Of a stretch of DNA of 64,000 nt, positions 36,701 to 46,028 are shown one piece after another. The stretch's first letter is position 1. Each line of letters starts with the position of its first letter. Location: contig CAYOZN010000019.1 of the NCBI GenBank assembly GCA_964408455.1, forward strand, positions 40,556 through 104,555, given 5' to 3'. The DNA is from CAYOZN01 sp964408455. GTDB lineage: Bacteria > Planctomycetota > Phycisphaerae > UBA1845 > UTPLA1. The notes below the pieces were generated by a model. The model was not told the DNA's origin and did not search any database. It saw nothing but the letters and a program-made list of their open reading frames with translations. The position numbers were made by a program, and so were the translations under genes.

Positions 36701-37285
36701 ATGCCAGGGAAGGAACTGAACATCCTCCTCGTTGCCGCGGATAGTGCCGCCAATCAGGCACTATCGCGCGAAATTGCCCGCCGCATTCCCGCACAGATTC
36801 TCCACGTCGAGAGCGTCGACGACGCCATAGGCGCCTGCGCTGCGCGCACGTTCGATATAACGCTTGCTGCCGAAAGCCTGCCGAATGCGAACGGCGCCGA
36901 TTTGCTCGATCATCCGCTGATGATCGTTCCGGTGGTGTTGTTCTGCGAACGCGCCAGCGCGGACACCCTGCTTTCGGCCTTTCGCGCCGGTGTGGCCGAC
37001 GTGATTACCGGCCCGATGGACTACGGCTATCTGGCGGCCACAATCCGCGACGTGGTTCGCCGGCATCGCGGCGTCGAGCTGGCCAACCGCCGCGCTGCCA
37101 GGCTGCGATCTCTCTCGAAGGGGCTTATTCGCGATCGTCGCGAATTGCGCCGCCGCGTTGACCTGATCTGCACCGATATTGTTTCAGCGTATCAGTTGCT
37201 CGCGCGTAAGGTCGTCGCCGTCGCCGCGCAGGGGGATGACGACTCGATGGATCTGCCGGAACTCTCGACCGAATTCGACGATTGA
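36701..37285 (+). CDS. Pseudo-receiver protein of the signalling cassette
   Basis: The 194-residue protein begins LNILLVAADSAANQALSREI, like a receiver domain. The site of the phospho-acceptor Asp is lost (FDITLAAESLPNANGADLL). The conserved Lys is also gone: the region reads VITGPMDYGYLAATIRD where receivers have a KP motif. The Thr/Ser position is occupied within PVVLFCERAS. So it should not be phosphorylated in the usual way. The C-terminal 65 residues are a charged helix (RRAARLRSLSKGLIRDRREL), perhaps for dimerisation. A start at ATG 36701 follows AAGGAAG. It comes 249 bases after the kinase gene and may be a dedicated partner of it. Confidence 0.7.
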   Translation: MPGKELNILLVAADSAANQALSREIARRIPAQILHVESVDDAIGACAARTFDITLAAESLPNANGADLLDHPLMIVPVVLFCERASADTLLSAFRAGVADVITGPMDYGYLAATIRDVVRRHRGVELANRRAARLRSLSKGLIRDRRELRRRVDLICTDIVSAYQLLARKVVAVAAQGDDDSMDLPELSTEFDD

Positions 37286-37294
37286 GAGGCCGAA

Positions 37295-38560
37295 TCAGCG
37301 AGACTCTCCGCCGACGGCGGCCGGCTTCACCAGCGATATTTCGTCGATGACCTGATTGTCCTCGCTTATCTGCCGCAGGCGCAGGCGTGAGCCGTTTACG
37401 TCGACGACGGTAAAGCTGAACACTTCATCGTTATGGGCCCGCACGTATGCCGGCGGGTCGTCCCGCTCCGGATAACGGCTCACGCCCCCGGCGCCGGTCG
37501 TGATGTACACAATGCCCGGCGTCGCGGTGTCGGCCACGAGGTTGTCCTTCCACATCGGCCCGATGCGTTCATACAGGTGGTTGTGCCCCCAGAACACGAT
37601 GTCCACACCGGCTGATTCCATTACGTCCAGGTACGCTTCCTTGACGTACGCGCTGCCCTCGGCCGAGTGCGAACTGCCGGTGTAAAAGGGGTGATGAAAA
37701 TAGACGAATTTCCAGGTCGCGGCACTGTCGGTCAGCACTTTTCGCAGCCACGTGGCGACGGTCGTCTTCATCTCTTCGTGTGTGATCGCGCCATGGGCCG
37801 CCTTCAGATTGGTATCCAGTGCGACGAAGCGGGCGTTGCCGTAGTCGAACCAGTAGTTTCGCTCGGGCTCAATACCCGGCGGGCCGTTGCGCGGCAGCAC
37901 GAACTCCCGTAGCAGCGGAGCGCCCAGCTCCGTGGCCACGTCGTGATTGCCTTCGCAGGGCATGAAAGGAATCGAGCGAATCAGCTCCGCGTTCGGCTCG
38001 TAGAAATTTGCCGCGTAGTCCGACGTCGCGCCGGCGGGATAGACCAGGTCGCCGACGTGGATGATCAGCTGTGGCGACTGCTTCGCCATCAAGGCGGCCA
38101 GCGACGTTTGTGTATTGCTGCCATTACCGGAATCGCCGAGTGCGATGAAACGGAATTCGCTGTCGGTTGTCGGCGGGCCGGAAAAGCCGTACGGGCCCGC
38201 CACGTCAATGCGGCGCCCCAGCGTGCCTTCGCACTGAACGGTGTACTGGTAGGCCGTGCCGGGCGCGATCTTCGACAACTCGGCGTGATACCGCCCGTCG
38301 ATCAATTTCGCCTCGATTGTCTCGCTGGTGCCGCCCGGGCGTGACAGCGACACCCAGCCCGCGCTCGACGGCGTCCATGCCCACGAAATCACGTAGCGGT
38401 CATGTTCGGGCATGTTGACCATCGGCCCGGCCAGAAGCGTCGGCCGGGAATCTGCGTCGATCTTGATGCCCGCCGTGATCGCGACGGCCGTGACCAGAAC
38501 CAGCCACGGCGCGATGCGACGCGGCATGCTGACTTGCTTCTGCTGCCCCGTAGCGGCCAT
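37295..38560 (-). CDS. Secreted metallophosphoesterase, purple acid phosphatase-like
   Basis: The 421-residue product has a signal anchor (RIAPWLVLVTAVAITAG). A fibronectin-like N-terminal domain follows (VISWAWTPSSAGWVSL, GTAYQYTVQCEG). The calcineurin-like catalytic domain shows all metal motifs: GDSGNG, HVGDLVYPAG, EGNHDVA, YFHHPFYTGSS and GHNHLYERIGP. This arrangement matches purple acid phosphatase-type enzymes, which hydrolyse phosphate esters outside the cytoplasm with a two-metal centre. ATG 38560 is chosen because GAGGG lies five bases upstream; a start 16 codons earlier is possible. It converges on the pseudo-receiver gene with nine bases between them. Confidence 0.88.
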   Translation of the reverse strand: MAATGQQKQVSMPRRIAPWLVLVTAVAITAGIKIDADSRPTLLAGPMVNMPEHDRYVISWAWTPSSAGWVSLSRPGGTSETIEAKLIDGRYHAELSKIAPGTAYQYTVQCEGTLGRRIDVAGPYGFSGPPTTDSEFRFIALGDSGNGSNTQTSLAALMAKQSPQLIIHVGDLVYPAGATSDYAANFYEPNAELIRSIPFMPCEGNHDVATELGAPLLREFVLPRNGPPGIEPERNYWFDYGNARFVALDTNLKAAHGAITHEEMKTTVATWLRKVLTDSAATWKFVYFHHPFYTGSSHSAEGSAYVKEAYLDVMESAGVDIVFWGHNHLYERIGPMWKDNLVADTATPGIVYITTGAGGVSRYPERDDPPAYVRAHNDEVFSFTVVDVNGSRLRLRQISEDNQVIDEISLVKPAAVGGESR

Positions 38561-38739
38561 TTTTCCCTCGATTCGGTTGGCGGCGGAGAAGCCGATGCTG
38601 ACCGCCACAGCGGCCGTCAGGCGGCCATTCTTCCCCAGCGGCTCACCTCATGTCGGCGGAGGATTCGTCCCCACGCCTCGGTTCGCGTTGCCGGCGCGCA
38701 AAAGCCGAATTATATTCAAATCAAAGGAGACGTCTCGTC

Positions 38740-39838
38740 ATGCCCATGCCCGATGGCACTGCCACGCTCGAAGAACTCATCGCTCGGATCAACTCGATTC
38801 GGGACTCTCTTTGACTATCCCGCCAAGCAGGAGCAATTGAAATCGATCGAAGGGAAGATGGCCGAGCCGGGCTTCTGGGAGTCGCCCGGCGCCCAGGACG
38901 TCGTTGCGCAGCTCAAATCGCTGAAATCCCTGATCGACCCCATTTCGGCCGTCTCCGAAAAAGCAGAGGACCTGCGGGTTCTCTCGGAACTTGCTGCGGA
39001 AGAAGATGACGCCGCCGCGCGGGACGAGGTGGACCGGGGGCGGCTGGCGCTTGCGGAGGAAGTGGACGGCGTGTCGCTGCTTGCGCTGCTGTCGCGCCCC
39101 AACGACGCGAGAGATTGCTACTTCAGCATCCAGGCCGGGGCCGGCGGCACCGAAGCCTGTGACTGGGCCTCCATGCTTTTCCGCATGTACTTGCGCTATT
39201 TCGAGCAGAAGGGATACAAAGTCGAAGAGCTTTCGCGCCGCGACGGCGAAGAGGCGGGAATCCAGTCGGTCGAGCTGCTCATCAAGGGCCCCTATACCTT
39301 TGGCTATCTCAGCACCGAAACCGGCGTGCACCGGCTGGTGCGCATCAGTCCCTTCAACGCCCAGGGAAAGCGTCAGACCAGCTTTGCAGCCGTCGATGTC
39401 TCGCCGGTTTTTCCGGAGACGAAGATTGAAATTCCCGAGAAGGACATCGACGTGACCACCTTCTGTCGCAGCAGCGGGGCGGGTGGTCAGAACGTGAACA
39501 AGGTCGCGACCGCCGTTCGAATTCGACACATTCCGACCGGGATCGTGGTCGAATGTGTCAACGAGCGCAGCCAGGCGCAGAATCGGCGCCAGGCCATGGG
39601 CATGCTTGCCTCCAAGCTCGAACAGATGGAGCAGGCCAAACGCGACGCTCAAACCGCCAGCCTTTACAGCGCCAAGGGCGATATCGCGTGGGGAAACCAG
39701 ATTCGCAACTACGTGCTCGACGATCCTCGCGTAAAGGACCTACGCACCGGCGTTGAAACGGGCAATCCGCAGAAAGTGCTGGATGGAGACCTCGATCCAT
39801 TCATCGAGGCGGCCTTGCGTCGACGTCTGAAAAAATAG
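38740..39838 (+). CDS. prfB: Peptide chain release factor 2, with programmed +1 frameshift
   Basis: RF2 recognises UGA and UAA and releases the finished peptide. The first frame starts at ATG 38740, with AAAGGAG ten bases upstream. It encodes 24 codons (TLEELIARINSIRDSL) and stops at TGA 38812. The second frame resumes after the slippery CTT-TGA-C with DYPAKQEQLKSIEGKMAEPG and continues to 39838. The catalytic loop SSGAGGQNVNKVA and the downstream NERSQAQNRRQAM are intact. The joined product has about 365 residues, the usual length. The two-frame layout is the well-known RF2 autoregulation: low RF2 lets the ribosome pause at UGA and slip forward. Confidence 0.95.
38801..38815 (+). promoter_or_regulatory. 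prfB programmed +1 frameshift site
   Basis: The sequence GGGACTCTCTTTGAC holds the slippery codon CTT (38809-38811), the in-frame TGA (38812-38814) and the favourable following C. The GGGA four bases before CTT could act as the weak internal Shine-Dalgarno that stimulates slippage in other bacteria. Reading shifts from CTT TGA to CTT T|GAC. Confidence 0.92.
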
Positions 39839-40318
39839 TGTCACGGACCCTGACAGCCGGATGAACACCGTTTGGCCGACTCGTTAAGCTACGGCGATCC
39901 ATGATGTTAGGCGGTGCCGCGCCGCCGCCCGGGCCGTTGATAGGTCCGCTCCCCAACGGGCTTGAGGCCGCTTAAGCCGTTCCCGCGCGGGCGATTGCGA
40001 CGTGCTCCGGGTTGTGCGACACTGCAACATGCCTTGAGGCCCCGGTGTTCATCGATTCAGCAGGCGCCCGGCCTTTCCGATGAGATGTTCGCCCCAACGG
40101 GCGGCGAATGGTTGGTCGGGCATTGGCCTTTGCGATACAATGACGTCGTATCGGACAGGCGAACGGAGTCGTACTTGAACCCACAGGTCGGCGGATCTAG
40201 CATCATTCGTGAGTCCAGAACTTCAGGGCTCCGTCAGAAGCCGGCCACCGGGCTCACCACTCGCTCGGCACTGATTACCTCGCAGACAACGATCGGGCTC
40301 ATGGAAGAAGGCGCGGAG
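39839..40318. other. 480-base intergenic region with long leader
   Basis: The region lies between prfB and the tandem-kinase gene. In-frame codons upstream of 40319 are open but unlike the family, so I read this as non-coding. A promoter candidate lies at 40112-40141. It would leave an untranslated leader of about 170 bases. No clear hairpin terminator after prfB was found. Confidence 0.45.
40112..40141 (+). promoter_or_regulatory. Candidate sigma-70 promoter of the tandem-kinase gene
   Basis: TTGGTC (40112-40117) and TACAAT (40136-40141) are separated by 18 bases. Both hexamers match the housekeeping consensus at four or five positions. Confidence 0.4.
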
Positions 40319-42133
40319 ATGTCGCGTACGGTTGCCATGCGCTCGTTGCTTGAGGGGGCCGCCCCATCCTCAGTTGTACTATTTGAAGACGGCGGGCGCC
40401 AGTGGCGCGTCGTGCGTCATCACGCCGACACCATCCGTTCCGCCGGCATCGACTGGTTCCAACTCGATCGCTGCCGGCAGGCCGAGCTGGTCAAGTCCAA
40501 CAATCGGCGGGACGTGTACCGGGTGCGCGTCGGCGGCCGCGTTTATTTTGCGAAGATTTACCATCCCAATGACTGGTTCACCCGCGCCAAGATCCTGCTG
40601 CGCGGTGCGACGCCGCTCCACGAATGGAACGTCGGTCTCTACGCGGCCGCCCACGGCATCGCCAGCGTCTTGCCCGTTGCCACGGCGGTGTGCGGGCCGC
40701 GCGGCGCCGGCGGCCCGGGGCTGTTGATAACCGAGGCCGTTGAAGACGTTCGACCGCTTAACGATTTCTGGCTGAGCATTCAGCACGATCGGCACCTGGC
40801 CCTGCTGCTCGTCGAGTCTCTGGCCCGCCTGATCGCCCGTGCCCACCAGTGCGGCTTTCAGCATGGCGACATGCATCCCGGCAATATCCTGGTCCGCCGG
40901 GTGGGGCAGACCGGCGAGGCCCTCTTTGTCGATCTGCACGATGTGCACATCGCCCGTGCCGTTTCGTTGCGCCAATCGATCGCCAATCTGGCGCAGCTCA
41001 ACCAGTGGTTCCGCCGCCACGCCAGCCTGCCGATGCGATGGCGCTTTCTCCAGCACTACATCGAGTACCGCGACCGCTACGCGCAGGCGAGCCCGTTCTC
41101 GAGGAACCATCGCATCAACCCGCGCGAGCTGGTCATCCGCCTCGGTCTGCGGGCCGACCGGCATGCCCAGGCGCTGTGGTCCAAGCGCGACCGCCGCACG
41201 CGCCGCAACAGCCGCTACTTCGCCCGCGTTAAATCAGCATCCGGATGGCGCGGCCACGTATTGCTGGAAAGCAAACACCCCGCACCCACGGCACACGCGG
41301 CCCGCCGCGAATACACGCGCAAACAGTGGCAGTCCTGGCTCAGCAATCCGCTGGACTGGATCGATCCCACCCGCGTCGAAATCCTGAAGGACTCTCACAC
41401 CGCCACGGTCTGCGTCGCCACGCTGCCGGTCGAGCCCGCACCGGTGCGGGCCATCGTCAAGCGGCCGCTGGCGCGCAATCTCTGGAAGCGCGTGGAGCAC
41501 CTGTTCGGCCGCTCGCGAAACATGCGCTCGTGGCACATCGCCAACATGATGCTCAATCGCGATCTGCCGGTGGCCCAGCCGCTCGCCGTGATCGAGCGCT
41601 ATGCCCTGGGAATCATCCGCACCGATTCGCTCGGCTTTACCGACTTCATTCCCGATGCCGTCGATCTCGAGGCGTTTCTCGCCCGGGATGTCGCATCGAT
41701 GGCACTTCAGGAACAGCGACGGGCCAAGGACGCGATCATCGAAAGCCTGGTGCAACTGCTTCGACTCTTTCACGATCGCGGCTTCACGCACCGCGATCTG
41801 AAGGCCCCGAACCTGATGGTTTCGTGGCAGGCGCCGTATCGCGGTCGGCCGTTGCTCACCTTCATTGACATGGACGGCATCAGCCACGTGCGCAGGCCCA
41901 CCGAGCGACAGAAGACGCGCGCCTTCGTGCGACTGGCCGTGAGTCTGTTGAACAGCCCCTGCTGTACGCGAACCGACCGTCTGCGGTTTCTCAAGCGCCT
42001 CATGAGCGGCATCGGCCGCAGCCCCGCCGGCTGGAAAGAGACATGGCAGGCGTTGGACGTGCTCGCCACGCGCAAGCAGCGCCATAAGGAATCGCGCCGC
42101 CAGTGGAAGATCGAGCACTACGGCCGCGAATAG
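40319..42133 (+). CDS. Tandem lipopolysaccharide-kinase-like protein
   Basis: The 604-residue product holds two protein-kinase-fold domains of the Kdo/WaaP type. Domain 1 has the catalytic loop FQHGDMHPGNILV and metal motif FVDLHDVHI. Domain 2 has FTHRDLKAPNLMV and FIDMDGISHV. Enzymes of this family phosphorylate sugars of the lipopolysaccharide core (Kdo or heptose) at the inner membrane. Two domains in one chain are unusual and both catalytic loops look intact. ATG 40319 is chosen because AGAAGG lies seven bases upstream; ATG 40301 and a much earlier one are alternatives. The following HEAT, SGNH and MBOAT genes on the same strand suggest a shared envelope polysaccharide role. Confidence 0.72.
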   Translation: MSRTVAMRSLLEGAAPSSVVLFEDGGRQWRVVRHHADTIRSAGIDWFQLDRCRQAELVKSNNRRDVYRVRVGGRVYFAKIYHPNDWFTRAKILLRGATPLHEWNVGLYAAAHGIASVLPVATAVCGPRGAGGPGLLITEAVEDVRPLNDFWLSIQHDRHLALLLVESLARLIARAHQCGFQHGDMHPGNILVRRVGQTGEALFVDLHDVHIARAVSLRQSIANLAQLNQWFRRHASLPMRWRFLQHYIEYRDRYAQASPFSRNHRINPRELVIRLGLRADRHAQALWSKRDRRTRRNSRYFARVKSASGWRGHVLLESKHPAPTAHAARREYTRKQWQSWLSNPLDWIDPTRVEILKDSHTATVCVATLPVEPAPVRAIVKRPLARNLWKRVEHLFGRSRNMRSWHIANMMLNRDLPVAQPLAVIERYALGIIRTDSLGFTDFIPDAVDLEAFLARDVASMALQEQRRAKDAIIESLVQLLRLFHDRGFTHRDLKAPNLMVSWQAPYRGRPLLTFIDMDGISHVRRPTERQKTRAFVRLAVSLLNSPCCTRTDRLRFLKRLMSGIGRSPAGWKETWQALDVLATRKQRHKESRRQWKIEHYGRE

Positions 42134-42175
42134 GGCCTCCGGGCGAGATTCAGTTCATCGGCGGCGCACCGTACA

Positions 42176-43162
42176 ATGGTGCCGATGACCGCAAGCCCCG
42201 ATCAGCAATCCGGTGAAGTTCCCACTGCGCCCCGGTCGAACCGGGCGTTCAGGCTTGCGCTGGTGCTGTTGATCGGCCTATTCATCGTCGTGCTGCTTCA
42301 GCGCCAGCGGCTGCGGGCGCACTACTGGGCCTGGAAAATTGCACAAAGTGAGTCGCTCGAAGAGCGCGGCCGCTATCTCAATGCCCTCATGTCCGTCGGC
42401 GAACCGGGAATTGGCGCCATGGGCCGCCTTGCGGCCGATCCGGACCCTGATCTGCGCATGCTGGCCGTCATGGCCTATCGATCGCTTCCACGGCCCGCAA
42501 TGATCGGCGGGCTGCGCCCCATGATGGCAGACGCAGACGTGGACGTCCGCGAATCCGCGGCACTCGGTCTGGCATTCGACGGACACGATGCCGCGACCGC
42601 GACACTGAAGGAGTCCGTGCTGCACCCGGATGCCCACGTCGCATCTGCCGCGGCCGCCGCCCTGGCACGCGTCACCGATCCGTCGGCCGCCGGGGTGTTG
42701 ACCGACGCACTGATGAGCCACCCGTCTCCCCTCGTCCGCGCCCAGGCCGCGGAATCGATCGGCGCGTGGCTGATCGCACGCACGCCATCCGACGAGCCGG
42801 GGTTCCAATTTGCAGACGCCGCCTGCCTGCGGGCGTTGTTCGGCGCGCATAGTGACCAAGGCCGGTTTGATGGCATGCTTTCGCTGGAGCGCGAAATCCA
42901 GGCCGCCTCGGTTTTTGCCGCCAGCCGCGGCATGGTGACCGCTGCCGCCGCGGCACCGGGCTCTCGTACCGTTGCTCAGGTCGCGCTCGCGCAATTGGCG
43001 CACCTTTGCGATGCCCACGAGTCTGCCGCGCACGACGACGGCACGCTGGACGAGCATGTCCGGCTTTGCGTCGAAACCCTGCAAAGAAAGAGGGCTGAGG
43101 CCAACCGCCTCGATCGATTTGCCGAAACCGGCGACACTCGATCTACCGATACATCTGACTGA
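42176..43162 (+). CDS. Membrane-anchored HEAT-repeat protein
   Basis: The 328-residue product has one N-terminal transmembrane helix (about residues 25-41, LALVLLIGLFIVVLL). A helical repeat domain follows, with HEAT-type units such as DPDLRMLAVMAYRSL, DVDVRESAALGLAFDG, DAHVASAAAAALARV and SPLVRAQAAESIGAWL. HEAT repeats are scaffolds for protein contacts; no enzymatic function is visible. The first ATG has a second three codons later. It begins 42 bases after the tandem-kinase gene and is probably co-transcribed. Confidence 0.7.
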   Translation: MVPMTASPDQQSGEVPTAPRSNRAFRLALVLLIGLFIVVLLQRQRLRAHYWAWKIAQSESLEERGRYLNALMSVGEPGIGAMGRLAADPDPDLRMLAVMAYRSLPRPAMIGGLRPMMADADVDVRESAALGLAFDGHDAATATLKESVLHPDAHVASAAAAALARVTDPSAAGVLTDALMSHPSPLVRAQAAESIGAWLIARTPSDEPGFQFADAACLRALFGAHSDQGRFDGMLSLEREIQAASVFAASRGMVTAAAAAPGSRTVAQVALAQLAHLCDAHESAAHDDGTLDEHVRLCVETLQRKRAEANRLDRFAETGDTRSTDTSD

Positions 43163-43309
43163 CGGCACGGCGACGAAGCGGATCCACCGCAGGCGAGGTG
43201 AATCCGTTCACCGGCCATGCGCATTTTCTGCGCCGGGGACGTTTCACTCGGCGTGCGGCCGCGCCTCACGTCGTTACCGGAGTCCGGCGATCGCCACCGA
43301 TCCCTTTGC

Positions 43310-44416
43310 ATGCCATCGCTCGTGCAATCCTGCCGCTCATCGACCACGCGTCGTATTACCATCCTGATTGTTGTCGCGCTGACGCTGGTTTCCTTTGACC
43401 TGCTGGTTCGGCGGGCGGACGATGAGCTGGCGCGCTATGACGTGGCTGATTACCAGCGGAAACCCGCGGTGCTTCGACACACCGGCGTGCCTGACATCGT
43501 TCTCATGGGTTCATCGCGGGCGAAGTATGCACTTGTGCCCGAAGAATTCGAGGCCGCATCGGGGCTCACTGCCTACAACCTGGGCATTGCCGGCGCCAAG
43601 GTCGTGGAATGGCTGACTGTCTCGCGTAACCTGTTTGCCGCCGATCCGCCCCGCCTGGTCGTTCTGGGCGTCAACGCGAGCGAATTCCGTGCCGACTACC
43701 GGCCGGTCGATGCCGCCCGTGAGTTGTGGCACGCGGGCGACTTTCTCGAATCGCTCCGTGTGGAGGGCTTCTCGCTCGATGTGGCGGGCGCGGTCGCGCG
43801 GCGCACTGCGGGTCCGGCCTGGGCCGCTTTTCACCGGCGCTACGAAATCCGCATGGCGCTTCAGGAGCGGCTGGCGACGCTGCTTCCCAAGCACGCACAA
43901 CACGCCCGAGAGCTTCGCGAGCGCGTCGCGTCGCCGGTGCCGCCCGCCGGTTACGATCATCCCTGGCTCCACGGCCGGCAGCTTCGCGATCTTCAGGTCC
44001 GGCTGCTGGAAAACCCGGCGGCCGTGGACGCGGCCAGCGTGCCCGAGTTCGATGCCGGCGCGGCGGCATTCGTCCGCTTCGACCAACTGCTCGAATGGCT
44101 GACTTCGCGTGAGATCGCGGTGGCCGTCGTCTATCTTCCGAACAGCCCGAGGACGGCCGCGCGCTGGCGCGGCATCGAGCCGCGCTTCGTCGAAGAAATC
44201 GCCCGCCGGTGCACCGCCCGTGGCATACCGTTTTATCCCCTTCCGCCAGGCGAACTGCCGCGCACCAACGCCGACTTTCTGGAAGAGGTCCACGTCGGTC
44301 TGCCGCTGGCGCGAGACATCAGCCGGCGAACCGCAGGTCTGGTGATTGTATCCGGGCTGGTGCCGGGCGGGGCCCGGAAGATGGCGGGCGTGCCGGCGGA
44401 GGCGAATTCTCCGTGA
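43310..44416 (+). CDS. SGNH-type acyltransferase partner protein
   Basis: The 368-residue product has an N-terminal membrane anchor (ITILIVVALTLVSFDLLV). An SGNH-like fold follows: block I GSSRAKYALVP (67-77), and the final Asp-His pair in ADFLEEVHVGLPLARD. Proteins of this type (AlgX/AlgJ or DltD-like) act outside the membrane with an MBOAT partner to move acetyl or other acyl groups onto polysaccharides. The partner gene overlaps its stop (GTGA), so the pair is translationally coupled. ATG 43310 was chosen since upstream residues are not conserved-looking. Confidence 0.75.
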   Translation: MPSLVQSCRSSTTRRITILIVVALTLVSFDLLVRRADDELARYDVADYQRKPAVLRHTGVPDIVLMGSSRAKYALVPEEFEAASGLTAYNLGIAGAKVVEWLTVSRNLFAADPPRLVVLGVNASEFRADYRPVDAARELWHAGDFLESLRVEGFSLDVAGAVARRTAGPAWAAFHRRYEIRMALQERLATLLPKHAQHARELRERVASPVPPAGYDHPWLHGRQLRDLQVRLLENPAAVDAASVPEFDAGAAAFVRFDQLLEWLTSREIAVAVVYLPNSPRTAARWRGIEPRFVEEIARRCTARGIPFYPLPPGELPRTNADFLEEVHVGLPLARDISRRTAGLVIVSGLVPGGARKMAGVPAEANSP

Positions 44417-45942
44417 TCTTCTCCACTTGGCTGTTCGGCCTGTTTTTCTCGATCGTCTTCGCGGCGTACTGGGCCACGCCGTCGCTGCGAGCACGGCATC
44501 TGCTGCTGCTGTTAGCCAGCTACGTCTTTTACATGACGTGGAACCCATGGCTGGCCCTGCTGATCTTCGGATCGACCGCCACCGACTATGTCGTCGCAAT
44601 CGGAATGAGCCGCTGCCACTCGCCGCGATCGCGGCGTCAACTGCTCGTCGCGAGCGTCGCGATCAACCTGGGCGTGCTGGCCCTGTTCAAGTATGCCGAC
44701 TTTTTCATCCTTTCTGCCAAATCGCTGCTCGAGGCGTTGGGCCTGCAGCCCAATTTGTCCACGCTGTCGCTCATTCTGCCCGTCGGCATCAGCTTCTACA
44801 CGTTTCAGACGCTCAGCTACACGATCGACGTGTACCGGGGGCGCATCGAGCCGGAGCGCTCGTTCGTCAATTTCGCGCTGTTCGTCGCATTCTTCCCGCA
44901 GCTGGTCGCCGGCCCCATCGTCAAGGCGTCGGAGTTTCTGCCGCAGCTTCAATCGATCAAGCGGTTCGACTGGTCGCGACTGGATGCCGCCGCACTGCTC
45001 TTTCTTGTCGGGTTGAGCAAGAAAGTCCTCCTGGCTGATAATTTTGCCGGGGTTGCCGATTCGGTCTTCGCCGATCCTGCCCGTTTCAAGACGGCCGACC
45101 TGTGGCTGGCCATGTTCTGCTATGGCGGCCAGATATACTGCGACTTCTCCGGCTACAGCGACATGGCCATTGCCACGGCCATGGCACTCGGGTTCGATCT
45201 GCCGGTTAACTTCGCCACGCCGTACCTCGCGACGAGCCTTTCCGATTTCTGGCGCCGCTGGCACATCTCGCTGTCCACCTGGCTTCGCGACTATTTGTAC
45301 ATCCCCCTCGGCGGCTCGCGCGGAGGACGCCTGTTCACGGTGCGCAACCTGATGATCACCATGCTGCTGGGCGGCCTCTGGCATGGCGCCAGCTGGACGT
45401 TCGTCATCTGGGGCGCTATCCACGGCGCTGTGCTTAGCGCGGCCAGATTCTGGCCGAAGACTTCGCCGACGCGACCGTTGCAGGCGGGACAGCGATTGCG
45501 GACAGCAGCAGGCTGGCTGGCGACGCTGCTGGTCGTGCACCTCGCATGGGTCTTTTTCCGCTGCCAGCCAATCGTGCCGGAGGGGGCAGTGTCGCCCGAG
45601 CCAACCAGTGCCGCCCTCGCCCGCGCGCTCACGTTTGTCTCGCACCTGTTCATCCCCGCGACGATCGACAATCCGGCATGGCTGATGAACAAGTGGCCAA
45701 TGGTCGCGCTGCTCATCCTGCTGGCGCTGCTGCATGTCTGGGAAGATCGTCAGCGGCGCCGTCGCTCGCCGTACATAACGCCTGCCTTGTCGCCTGACCC
45801 CTCGGAAACGCCGCGCATCGGCCCCGCGCGGTCGCACCTGCTGCCCGCGCCGCTGGCGGGCGTCGGCTACGCGGTGTGGATTCTCGCCATCGTGCTGTTC
45901 AGCGCAGATAACGACAGCCCGTTCATTTACTTTCAATTCTGA
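44413..45942 (+). CDS. AlgI-like MBOAT O-acyltransferase
   Basis: The 509-residue integral membrane protein starts at a GTG overlapping the previous stop. It has about ten hydrophobic helices and the MBOAT signature: PVGISFYTFQTLSYTIDVYR, FFPQLVAGPIVKASEFLPQL, IYCDFSGYSDMAIATAMALG, SLSDFWRRWHISLSTWLRDY, IPLGGSRGG and the catalytic His in GGLWHGASWTF. AlgI-type proteins take acyl groups from a cytoplasmic donor across the inner membrane to an SGNH partner, for O-acetylation of exopolysaccharide. The target glycan here is unknown. Confidence 0.92.
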   Translation: MIFSTWLFGLFFSIVFAAYWATPSLRARHLLLLLASYVFYMTWNPWLALLIFGSTATDYVVAIGMSRCHSPRSRRQLLVASVAINLGVLALFKYADFFILSAKSLLEALGLQPNLSTLSLILPVGISFYTFQTLSYTIDVYRGRIEPERSFVNFALFVAFFPQLVAGPIVKASEFLPQLQSIKRFDWSRLDAAALLFLVGLSKKVLLADNFAGVADSVFADPARFKTADLWLAMFCYGGQIYCDFSGYSDMAIATAMALGFDLPVNFATPYLATSLSDFWRRWHISLSTWLRDYLYIPLGGSRGGRLFTVRNLMITMLLGGLWHGASWTFVIWGAIHGAVLSAARFWPKTSPTRPLQAGQRLRTAAGWLATLLVVHLAWVFFRCQPIVPEGAVSPEPTSAALARALTFVSHLFIPATIDNPAWLMNKWPMVALLILLALLHVWEDRQRRRRSPYITPALSPDPSETPRIGPARSHLLPAPLAGVGYAVWILAIVLFSADNDSPFIYFQF

Positions 45943-46028
45943 CCGGCAGCCGTTGAAGTCTGTTTGTCTCGCCCGCCTGCCTGACGCCGCATATACTCAT
46001 TGCTCCACAAAATGGAGTTAACCTGCCC

